Source of the DNA: Neelides folsomi
Lineage: Eukaryota > Arthropoda > Collembola > Neelipleona > Neelidae
Direction: 5' to 3'
DNA: 64,000 nt
Assembly (NCBI GenBank): GCA_034687125.1
Contig: JAQGBZ010000033.1
Location: 62,001-126,000, forward strand
Numbering within the stretch: the first letter of the stretch is position 1; the number at the start of each line of letters is the position of its first letter. Made by a program: the position numbers and the translations under genes. Of the stretch, positions 26,201 to 38,200 are shown piece by piece. The notes beneath the pieces were generated by a model. The model had not been told where the DNA came from. It did no database searches and was given only the letters and a program-made list of their open reading frames with translations.

Positions 26201-29200
26201 TCAATTTGTAATAAAATAATGGCTAATGGCTAAATTGAACATGGAGGAGAAAGATTATGTCTTTATAATAGACCAAGGCAAACTGAGGAAAAGATGAGAT
26301 AAATGGTTAGGCCCGCGGGGTGTATTTTCTCTCACATCTCCTTTTCCTTGTCTCACTCACAAGTTTTTCCTTCTCGTTGCACAAGAGTGAATATATGCTG
26401 GTATCTTGTTATATCTATCTACTAAACTCCTTCTCGAAGTGATTGAGAACTCTCTGAGTCGCCTTCTTTGTTCAGAAAGAAGAGAAAAAATTGTTGTTTC
26501 TCTCCTTTATGTTCTTTCTCTTTTGGAGGAAAATGGAAGGTGTTTTCTTAAGCTTAAAATTCCTCGTTAAACGCTTTGATGACTCTCCTTCTCAAAGATG
26601 CAAATTGATGGGTGGTATGAAAAGTTATGAAGTTTGGCTCTCGCGAGGCTTTCCATATTAAAAACCCAGTTGTGTAATTATAAATGTGCATATTTAAAAA
26701 GGAGGTTTACTCAAGAAATCCATAAAGGGAAATCTCCGTTATTAGCATTATAGCCTGGCGGTAGGAAAGGGTGCGGGGATGGGGACGTAGTATTCCATTA
26801 TCTACATTAATCATTAGCCTACTCCCAAGTCCGTCTAAAGGCGTTAGCCAAGTTTCCCAATTCCCACTATCTATTGTTCTATATACATCTCTCCCCTCAT
26901 CTTCTTTTCTCCTGAGGGTCCTTTCTTTCTGGAAATTTTTTCCAGTCTCATGAGCTTCCCAATGAGGGAATCCGAATCCGTTCAGACCTCCCTTTCCCTC
27001 ATCTTTAATATTGATTTTTCCATTAGAGAGAAACATGAAGGATCTCTTCCAACGTTTCGTGTTAAATGCTCTAATGGCCAAAAAATTATTCTTCTTGTTT
27101 TTTGAGGCATTAATAGAGAGGCCCATTCATATCTTTCTCTCCCATCCAGAGGGAATTCATCTTGGATGGAGGAATTGAGTGTGCGGGAAGGGGGCTCATT
27201 TTTTGTCATCAAACTGAAAGCGATCCTCTCTGTGGTATCTCCCATGTATATTATTACCTGCTGGCTCCTGAAAGTTTCTTTCTTGTGAGATGCTCGCTCT
27301 AATACTATTGGTATATGGTATATAACTGTGGGATCTGCTAATGGAGAAAGAGTGGCTTCATTTCCCGGTTTCCGTCTCCGGCTCATAAGGCAGAGGAATT
27401 TGGGTCGAATCTGTCTTGGCAGCAGGTGAAGTTGAAAATGAGAGTAGATTCCCTGGACGGTAATTATAAAAGCATTTGCGGTCTTTTTGGGAGGACTCTA
27501 ATTTCTTTCTTCAGCCGTGCCTCCGTCTCAATTGGGTGGATTTCCAAATGGGCGAGGGGGAGGATGGATGATGAGGAAAACGTGCTCATTTCGAACCCAC
27601 CGCACTCCTCGAATTCTCCCGAGGAAGAAAATGGAATCTCCACCGCGAGAAACTTCTTCTTCACTTATTATGCAAAGTAACAGGATTAGTCTCATCGAGG
27701 CCTCCATATGGCCAATTCGATAACTCTTAATTGCTCCTCCACTCCTTTTCAGTGGGTCTAAAAGAGCGGAGAAGACTCGATAAAAGTCAGGTCTAATTAC
27801 TTCCTTACCCAACTTCCCTCAAATAAATTCCCACTTCTCCGAACGGCTCTCCCACTTTTCAATTTTCTTTCATGGGCGATGAGACGCAATAATATGGGGA
27901 GAGCTCGTCGTTCGCCTCTCGTCGGTGTAATCGGTCGGAAGGGGAGTCGAACTCGAAGTTTAGTCTTCAGCCTCTCTCCAGCCTTTTTACATCATCATTA
28001 ACTTCATATATTCCAAGGCCATTTACATACATTTTCTTAGATTAAACTCCTTTCTAGTCCGGAATTTTATTGTGGGAGGAGATGGAGGAAATGAGAGTTG
28101 GGAACGGGCGAGAGAGTATGCTTTGATTCTCAACGAGTCTATTAAGGACCCATAAAGGGAGGAGAGAAAAAGTCAATGGGAGATGTTGATTGAAAAAGAA
28201 GGGACATTTAGGAAATAGTTTCTCTTTCTTCTCATACTTCTTCCAATGGTAAATGTACGAGAACTTTGAGGAATTCTCGCTTACAATGTCGGGCGCCCTT
28301 CAATTTCCTCCAACTCCTACTGGAACAGATGAGCCTACTTGCCCAAAGTTTGAATCGCGTTTTTAAACAATGGGCGAGAAAGGAGAATGGGATTGACTTC
28401 TACATTTGTGGTGGAAATGGGGAGAATTCCCTCTTGTGGGTACGACGGGTCCTCGAGATGAATGTGTGGGTCTTTCATCCTTTGTCAGGACTCCAGTGGA
28501 AAAAATCATTTTGCTAAAGAGGAAGACGGGGAGAGAAAGGATCAGAAGAGAGAGTCAAGAGAGATAAGATGATATTGACAGGAGAGGGCAAAGGGACAAA
28601 AGTTTTTTATCTTCTGAAAAAGCCGCTCTGTCCGTCTTGAGGAAATCATGCGGTGCTGTTCTCATTCCGCTAAGTCTCTCCCGGAGGTCGGAGAAAGGAG
28701 ATTAGAAATTTATTATTTGGAATTAAAAGTGTTGGCCGTTGGGTCTCTGGGGCCGTTTCTTAAACTCTTCCAATAAGAAGAGGATTGAGTTTTAAAAAAC
28801 AAGAGCTTTATCTCAAATTCAATCCGCCTTCAAGTTTGTGTACTTTTGGAGAGTACAAAGGCGGATGAGTTGTTCTTTGACGGCGGTAAACTTGGGTAGT
28901 GGGAGAGGAGCATAATCGGAACTACCAGGCTGAGGGAAGTCTAATCCTCATCTCATCCAATTGAAGAGTGTTTTAAGGGCCTGTGTGTCCTCGATGGGGA
29001 GGAGAGATAATAAGGAAATAAATGAAGTCGATGGAGGAATATGCATTCAAGAGGCTTGATCTATTGCTCACGCATTAAGATAATGATGTTAGATGGTTAA
29101 TGAGGAGAGATAAGAATAGCAACCAATCCTTGGTTCTTGGCTTTCTCCTCGAATTCCGCCTTTGCGGATTCTTTTCCTCCAGCTCGACTTACCTCTGCCG

Positions 29201-32200
29201 AGAACAATATTGATTATTAATAGGTAAGATTTGAAAAAGTGGTTTCGGAACGGATGATCGTGTAATTACGTGGGACTCAAGGATGTCCTTTTGTATGCTA
29301 ATAAGAGGGGCCCGGTAGGCATTACCACAACGTGAGATCATTTTCGTGTCAAGGTTAGGCAATTTTGGCAGCCGGTCGGTATTTTAAGTTTCCGTTACTT
29401 TGGGAGGAGGCAGGGTCTGTGGAATGAGTTAGGATGCCGAAGTCTTTGAGATGGAAGTAGCGTGCCATGATGGCGGTGATTAAAGTGTTTTGTCATTGTC
29501 TTCTGGTTGGCTCCGTCGGTCGTTTTATCCCCACATGACGATCCAGCCTCTCTCCGATGGTTGAGCGGTAAACATTTAACTCTTCTATACAGTCATACAT
29601 AAGTATGTAAGAGTCTCTCAAATTCTCCCGAGATATGTATCGGATCAAAAAGTGGGGAACAGAAGGTCCTCCAGCTTTGATATCTTTGCCAATTTTTTCT
29701 TGCTCGGAAGAGGAATCTCCGTTGAATGGATGTCTTCCTCACTCACCGTTTCTTCTCATTGGGAGGAAGGGAATTTTTCCTCGCTGTGTCTCGGTTCCTT
29801 TCTCTCGGGGAGAATTTATTCGCTTGATTTCCAAGACGGCGTCAGCCTCCTTCCCTTAATCATTATGGCGCTTCAAATGTCACAATGGTCTTTTTGTTGT
29901 CGGGTGGAGCAGCGTAGATTCCTCTGCCCCACATTACCTCAATCCCCCTACATTCATTAAATCATTCTCGGACCAAATGGGAGGAATGGGTCGAACATAA
30001 AAGTGAACCTTTTCTTCCTGAGAGTTATTGACAGTCGGCCTCCTTTGATATCCTTTCTGTTAGCTCTCCGCGATGAAATGGAAAAGGGTGGAGGGGGAGA
30101 AAGTTCTCTATTAACTAGATCTTGGCAGTTCCTAATAATCCAATATAATAAAATGATATGATTCGTATTCTGAGCAAATTTGTCGCATTAGGCCCCGCCA
30201 GCTGCTCACTTTCTCCAGAGTGGCGGGATCTTATCGAGACTCCTCAAATTCCTCACTTTATTTGTCGGATGGACGAGGGGCTTCTTTGAGCTGACTCTTT
30301 TCCTTCAGACAGCAGATGCCCGCGAGACGAATTTATACAGTATAATGCAATTTGTATAGGAGCTGAGTATAAAAGGGGCTCATTGAGATCCTCGACCAGA
30401 TATCCCCCTTGATCCGTCTCGTGCAAGGGGGCTGGAAACTAATTGAAACTCTCCGTTTGAGTCCGCTCCTCTTCCTCTGTATTAACTCTTCAAATTCAAA
30501 TACCATTTGCTACTGTATGACATGATGAAGGCTACTTTGAGATAAGAGCTTTCAAAAACCCCAAGACCTTCCATACGAAACCATTCCATACATGTGGTTC
30601 TACACACAAAAGACACGAACTTTGATATTTCAATTCAAAATCGATTTCCTATATTTCCTTTCATAATCATGTTTCAACTTCAATCAATTCCCCATTCATT
30701 ATATATATGGCATGCTCTTTTACTCTTATTGTAAAGGTAAATATACTTCACGTCGGACAGTAGGACCATTACGAACTCATCATTTATTATAGATATAATC
30801 CTTCTAAATGAATCCCCTACATTACAAAATATTTGTTGACTTCAAATCACTCGCTGGTTGAATTTGGAATGAAAAGTTAATTCTCAATTTCATTTATATT
30901 TTTTATTTAAGTAGGGAGTAGATTGATGGAAAGTTCAAAATGTATCAATGTCACATTTACCACTGTTCCATAATACCAATAAAGAGCAGACGCTTATAAA
31001 ATGCACTTAGGACCGATGTTTGTAAAACAACTACCTTTATGAATGTAATGTTATGTTCTCCTTGTCTAATGCTTTTTTCTCTTTGGTACACAATAAATGT
31101 TGAATAACTGTTTATTGGGTAAAAGTAGCCGCAACTGAAAGGAGATTTATTAACCGCTTTTATCTTTTCCCTTCGTCTCTTATCAAATTTAGCTTCCTCT
31201 TTCTCTTCCTTTTTTCCCCCGAAAATTGGAATTGGCATTCTCCTCTCACTTTGTATTCCTCACTATTAGTTTGAAAATGTAGGGAGAAGATTTATTATTT
31301 ATTTTCTGTGCGATAGAAAGAGGTGCACAGAGGAGACAACATCCTGTCGCCTTCTGAATTCCATTATAAATTGAGCCTTATGTTTCCACAGGAGTTTTTT
31401 CGAGTGACGAGACGGCGAGTCCGAACGGAATTCAACAGCAGAAAACTTTGGATCCACAGAAAAAGCACAGGGCAAAGAATTCATCTCCTAACAGACAAGG
31501 CCCTCAACGATGTGCTGTAAGTTTTCCCATTGAATTCAACTTGGATAAACTTTTCCCCTTCTACTCAACTTAATTAAAATCTCATCCCTTCATTATTGTC
31601 TTTTTAAAATTATGGAGATTAGCTTCAAGTTGAAGAAAGTTCATTAGGTGATGAACTCATTTAGGTTCTTTCGTTTCGTGGTTTGCATGTATGAGACTCT
31701 TTATACTGACATGGGTGAGAGAGATAAAAATACATAATTTATGCATTTAAATCTTTAGATTAATTTAAAAGGATTAAAAGATGAATTACATTTATTCTGG
31801 ATTTAAATATTAAATTTCATAATGGATCTAAAGGGAATTATATTAAGTATAGATCCTGACTATGAGAATATAAGCACAATAAAATTGCTTACTAACTTAT
31901 CACATTGTCATTATTCGTATATTCTGTATTCGCAGCTCGCAATCAGTTTACGATTTGATAAAATGATTTCGCATGAGATTGAATTTCCAAGAAAGGGAAA
32001 TAGCATTTGGCTTATGGAACGAGGAATCAAATCTCCATTTCCCTCGATGAGATTGGATCAACTATCAAAAAGTATTAGGGAACAGAATAGGGAATCTACA
32101 AATGCATGGACCATATTCTGACTTGTATGCCTCTAAAGAGAATTTAACTATTGGAAGATGGTAGTAAATAAGAAGTATAAATATAAATCTATTAAGACTC

Positions 32201-35200
32201 CAAGACTTACTCAACTATACACTAATGTCTCTGCTGCATTTGAGTGATCACTATGAGTGGATCTCGGAGAAGTCAGGAGCAAATGGTAATTGAAGAAGAA
32301 GACAGATTTGGAAAGAAGGAGTTCTTCGACTGTAAAGAGTCTAATTTGATTAAAACGAGGCGAAAGTTTAGAATAGAGAGGACAAAAGATGTCTTTTCAA
32401 GCCTGAAACTGCTCGAGACTTCCACTCTAAACTTTGACATTTAAGTAAAGGAAACTTTTCATCGTAGTGTTCCTTGATAACTCTCGTCATCTTATTTACC
32501 TTCCTATCTCTTACAACTTCTACATGAAATGTCTAATTTTCTCACTCTGCTAGTTCTTTTATATTCTCATAGCTAGAGCCAACTATAAATACAATTTTAT
32601 ATTGAACCCGACACGAGGTTGAAAGTTCATTACCTGAATAGTTACAAAGTGGCAAATAACTTAACTCCATTTTTCGAGACTTTCCTTCTTTTAGAGTTTA
32701 CTTATAAACGAGATTTTTCTATTTATTTAATATCATTATTCTAGAGTATAAATTTTGACTTGTTTTAACCAGATTTGTGGGAAAATCTTCAGTAATGCCT
32801 CGGCCCTCACGAAGCACAAATTGACTCACAGTGACGAGAGGAAGCACGCGTGTTCAATGTGTGGGAAAGCGTTTAAGCGGCAGGATCACTTGAACGGCCA
32901 CATGCTAACTCATCGGAACAAGAAGCCATTTGAATGCACGGCGAAGGGTTGCGGGAAATCCTACTGCGATGCGAGGTCATTACGAAGGCACATTGAGAGC
33001 CGACATGGCCACGACGTCCTCGTCACCCTCCCGCCTCAGCAAAGTTCCGAGAGCGGAGTGGTCGTCAAAACGGAAATTCAATTGAAAACTGAACTGGAGC
33101 CAGAGGATCTTAAAATGGGAATGGATCTCGAGATCAAACTCGAGCCTTTGGAGGGCGATTTGATGAAAAAACCCGGAGTGACGAGTAGCCAGCTTCATCA
33201 CCTCCTTACTAAACGAGCAGGCCGGGACTCCTCCCCGCCCCTTATCAACCCAGGCAGCGTGCGTATCCAAGGCTCATATCCCTCCAACTGGGCTACTAAT
33301 GAAAACGAGGTAAACAGAAGTTCCTTCTACCCATCCACTGCCGTCTTATCGGCTTCCCAATGATCTCTCCCGTCTCGGCTCCATTTCCCTGTCAGGTTCA
33401 GGAGTGAGGAAGGTGGAGTTGAGATACGACCCAACGAGCCTCCGACTCCCTGTCATAATCGGATGTGGAGAAGGAAATGATAGTCGCATTGAGGAACTGC
33501 TCAGAGGAAAGCTGACTAAGCCAGATAAACTTGTTGAGAGAATTGAAAAAGAAATAATAAATACGACGGCGAGATCTCCTGGGCCCTTCACTCTTGCCCT
33601 ATATATTTATGGACGTATAAACTAGCTGTATGAAATACGAGGGAAACATATTTATGTAATATTCCACTTTTTCAACATTGGGTGGGTATAGCTCTGATAA
33701 TAATACAACAGTCCATACACTTCACTCTTTTATAGGACAAGATGAGAAGAAGTGACAAAGACTTTTCCGATAAAAAATTTCTATATTGTACACTTACTAC
33801 ACAATAAATTATGAGTATGTCTGTATGAATTGTACAATTTTTTATAGTATAGAGTGAATAGACATCTTCCCTTTATATTCATAATTTCCCGAGTGGTCTC
33901 CTTGGTTTATATCGCAGAACATATTGCCTCTTGCCTCCGGCACTTCCAATTCAATTCGTCTTGGATGCACAGGACCGGTGTACAATAAAACTTTTGAATA
34001 TCCCTGGAAAGACCTTCATGAAATCATCAAGTCTGTTTGAGAGATGGGAGCAAATAGAGAGATGTAAATAAGATTGGAGGGTTCTGGGGGTTGATGGAGT
34101 GGAAATGCTCATCTTCTTTATTTATCCCTAGTGAATAAGTGGATGGGAGTAAATTGATTTCAAAAATTCGATTTTAGATGACAAACGGAATTGAGAAGAA
34201 GGAGTCGTCAGGGAAGTGTCCATCAAGTCCGCTGAGTTCTCCGGTCTCGCCCTCGCCAGCCCTGCTGAAGGAACAGCTCGAGCTAATTCACCAGATCATC
34301 CAGCAGGCACAGGAGGAGAGCAACTCCGCCACAGCCAAAGCTGTCAAGACCGGGAAGAAAAAGTCCTCTGCTGGTCTTCTATTACCGAAAAATGAGTCCG
34401 GGGAGGAGTGTAACCGCGGGGGCGAAGAGAAGCCTGTCGAGTGCACAATATGCTGCAGGCGATTCAAGAACACTCCGGCCCTCAACGGCCACATGCGGCT
34501 TCATGGTGGATACTTTAAAAAGGTAAATAGGCTCTTATTCATCTCTGCACATATTTAACTAATTCTTCCCTGGGTGTGAAGGATGGGGATGGGAAGAAGA
34601 AGGAGCCAGGGAGTAAAGACGCCCTCAGCACGCCGCTCCAGACTGCCAGCGTGAGCGTTCGGGCCTTGATCGAAGAGAAAATCATTCAAAAGCGGAACAC
34701 AATCAATACAAGCCAAGGTGAGGAGATTTGAGGAGAGGACGGGCCGGGTTCAAATTGGAGTTTTGATTTTAGGGGGGATTGTTCGAGAGGGGCAGGGGAG
34801 CGTAAATCAAGTGTCATCGACGACGGAGGCCCAAAGCGGATTTCTCGAGACGGAGGCGGCTGAAGGGCTCGAGTCGGATCGAGCGGCAGGTAATCCAATG
34901 GGGAGCGGCTTGAGTTCTACTTTCTCTGGGTCCCAACCGAACCATGCTTCAGCAGAAGCTCAAGATTTTCAATTCGTTTACGGAGAAGATAACACGGACT
35001 ATCTACTCATGGAGGAAGAAGTTTTCAATAAGGTAAGGGAAAGGCGAATCTCTCGTATTTCACTCCTTATCTCGACAAAAGTCTCTTGGAGAGAGAAAGG
35101 GAGGAATGAAAGCAATTCGAGGGAATTTTGTTGAGAGAGAGGGAGGAAATGGAATGAGGATCCAATTCGACTTATAATCATCTCCGCTCCTCTAATCATC

Positions 35201-38200
35201 TCCTTTGGTCTCCAGGTCTCGAGCATTTGCCCTGACTCCTTCCTCAACGGTATTGACGAGTCAATTTTGAACGGGACAACGGCGAGTGGAAATGACCATC
35301 TTCCGCCTGACTGGACCTGGGGGCCCTCGAGTTCTCTTGACGCAGTCAGCTCACGATTGAGCAACCTCTTTAATGCTAATTCTGGCCCCGACCCCTTCAA
35401 GTCGACAGGGTCTGGAAATTCGTTCACGCCTCTGTAAGCAGCCCGAGGACCCGGACTCATCCCTTCTCGCCCATTTTCTCAAGTGGATTCTTTCCTTTCA
35501 GACCGCCGCTCGACCCCGTTTTCTACACCTCGCCCACGCCGCAGTCCCCATCGCTTCACTCTCAAGATTCCCCATCCTTTATTTATCCGACACCACCAGC
35601 GTCGCTCGAGAGCCATCAGGCCCTTCAGTCCCCACTGTTCCCCTTCCCTTCGGCCCCGCCAGCGGTCGTGTTTCCCTTTGAGAGCAGTCAGCAAAACCTG
35701 GGACTTGACGGTCGGACCACCATCATCCCTGGTGAAGGGACGACGACACTTTTCCCAAGTCCGCTCCTCGGGTGTTTGAAGGGCGGAATCCCCGAAGGGG
35801 GTAATTCCATCAATTCATCCTCCATCACGGGCAGACAGTTTGTGAAAGCGAGGAATCATAGTGGGGGAAGCAGTTCTGAATTGAATATCCTAACCCCCTC
35901 GAGCTCGCCGAGCCTCACGGCTCCCTCCGAAGACTCCCTCCAATCCATGAAAGAATTGAAAGTTAATGGGCCATCAAGAATGGATTGTTCGGTGGAAGAG
36001 GACATTTTCCTCAATCCAAACAGGTATACCATTTACCCGGCTTAACCTTTACCTCTCCCTCCGTCCATCCTTCTTCTTCGTGTCCCCTTCCTCATTCCAT
36101 TACGATATTACTAATTCGGCGATGAGAGCATTAAAGCTTGATTCTCCCCCTTCAATGAAGAGGATGTGTATAAGTAATGAAATGTCTTCTAGCGTTCCCG
36201 GGAGCCCGTGCATCAAAGTGACGAAGAGGAAGCAGTTTCGGAATACTTTTGCCTCCAACCTCCGGCCTCAGACCCACTCCTCACACAGCGCTCATTTCAC
36301 CCCCTATCCGATCTTGAGCCCAGTTCGGTCCGCTCCTGGGTTGTTCTGGACATTTTCAACCAAGCTGTCTCACGTGGATGATACGAAACGGGAGCTCCCG
36401 CGGATCAACGTCGGATCCAATTTTCAAGTCAACCTTCCGGCGTGCAAAATGATTGAGCCCAAGTGTAGCAACATCATTCAAGACGAGCCTTTGAAGGAGG
36501 ATCTAATGTGGGATCCAAAAGTGATGGGCGTCTGTTCTGCCGAAGAAGGTTCGCCGCACACCCTTTCCCTTTCTCACACTCGGCATACATTAGTGGGGAA
36601 CGTTGGGAAATGGAAAGATTGGCGAGAAAGGAAACAATATCTATTACCTGCACCTGAGATCCTTCCCCCGAACTCTTTTGGAAGAAAAGACGATTCTTCA
36701 TTTCCAAACGCCTTTCTTTCCATTTCCCAAGTGCATGGTTCTCGTAGTTAAAGGAAGTGAGTGTATGGGGATATCATCTTTAAATCTTGTATGATGTCAT
36801 GATTTCAGTTGATAAATACCTGGAGTTCGCGTGCTGCTCTGCCATACCTGGTGGGGGGAGGAATAAAGAATATGCCCTCCATCTACTCAGCCTTTGTCGT
36901 GGTGATATCAATGTAAGTGAAACACATAAACCATTATTTATTTAATTTCAAACCCACGATTCGACGTAATATACTGTCCAAAAAGTCCATTAATCTATGT
37001 ATATTGTATATGAAAATGCTAATTGATGAGATACGATAATTTTATAATTAGTTTATCTTTAAGACGCATTTAATAAAGTTAAAATGGATAATTATGATTT
37101 TGATTTAATTGAACAAAGAACAGTAATAAAGTTTTTATCATTAGAAGGATTAAGAGGGACAAACACTCAAATGAACGGACTTATTGGGCAGTATATTAGT
37201 TTAATTCCACTTCAATTAATAACTCGAAGAATAACGTGTTGTGAAGTTGAGGCTGCCGATGAGGCTCGAATCCCTCTCTAATTCTCTATTTACTGACTCT
37301 GTGTGAGTTTTGTGAAGTTGGGACTTGTTAATATTTAATGGAACCCCCTTCTGCCTTGTTCCTCATCAAAATAATGTTTAACTCATTATTTAACAACTAA
37401 CTGTAACTGCAAGCAGGGTTGTCCCAATTAATTCCCTTTTAAAATCAATATCCGATGTTATCTGGAAATATAATCTGGGAGTTTAATAATACAACAATTT
37501 TCCATATTGATTACTTCATTAAAAGCGAATATGGGTTACATTATTTTTTTTCCTTTCCAGGCGGCACTAATTTTTATGATGAAACCCAATCCGTTATTGC
37601 CAGACTACCTAAAAAAGTACAAGTATCCCGAAAAAGAAAAATGGTGTCGGGAGGAGATTACGGCCTTCCAAGAAGCGCTGCTCCGCCATGGGAAAGATTT
37701 CATCCAAGTTGGGCGGGAGATCGGGACAAAGAGCAGCGAGGAATGTGTCATCTTTTACCAGCTTTGGAAGAAAGTTTGCTCGTTGGAGTACGAGCGAGTA
37801 CGGAATGTATGGAAGAAACGCGACGCTGCTTTTACGTTGGATCTGCTGAAAAATGTGCCACCGCCGTCTCCGGTGGGCGGACGTGCTTTGGCTTCCAACT
37901 CTCCTGATTTCTTCGAGTCGCGGAGCAAGGTTTGCGGAAATTAAATCCACTTATTAAGACTTTCCCTCTTCGCCAATTCCCTCCACCTTCCGCTTCCTTC
38001 CCCCATTTTATGAGACGATTTTTTGACATTTTTTTCTTCTCTTGGCAGGTACCTTGTAAAATCCTCGACACTTCGAGTCCTCCAAGTGAAAGTGATATTA
38101 TTGCCGGCGGTCACGCCATTCTCGATGAATTCCCATGCAAAGTGTGTGGAAAGTAAGGGTTCTTTTTATTATTCAATGGGGATTGGTGCTTTGTCTTTAT

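Larger units (their letters stand above)
23615..31391 (+). other. Intron 2 of the ELM2-SANT gene (7.8 kb)
   Basis: A long intron between phase 1 exons that encode DFLIE and GVFSSDETASPNG. It is mostly G+C-richer, with AT-rich DNA in the final kilobase. It contains a phase-matched cassette-exon candidate (24214-24474) and a consensus TATA box (30368). Long open frames on the minus strand at 26707-27386 have no recognisable content. Confidence 0.7.

Noticed and set aside
26707-27386. Two overlapping minus-strand open frames of 134-139 codons
   Set aside because: They overlap in different frames, have no known domain and lie in an intron of the opposite-strand gene; long chance frames are common here.
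29330-29355. Sequence GTGAGATCATTTT resembling the 5' part of the bantam microRNA
   Set aside because: The match stops after the first 12-13 bases and no upstream complementary arm for a hairpin is visible.
31822-32121. 99-codon open frame in intron 3 of the ELM2-SANT gene
   Set aside because: AT-driven composition, no matching splice sites and no recognisable sequence.
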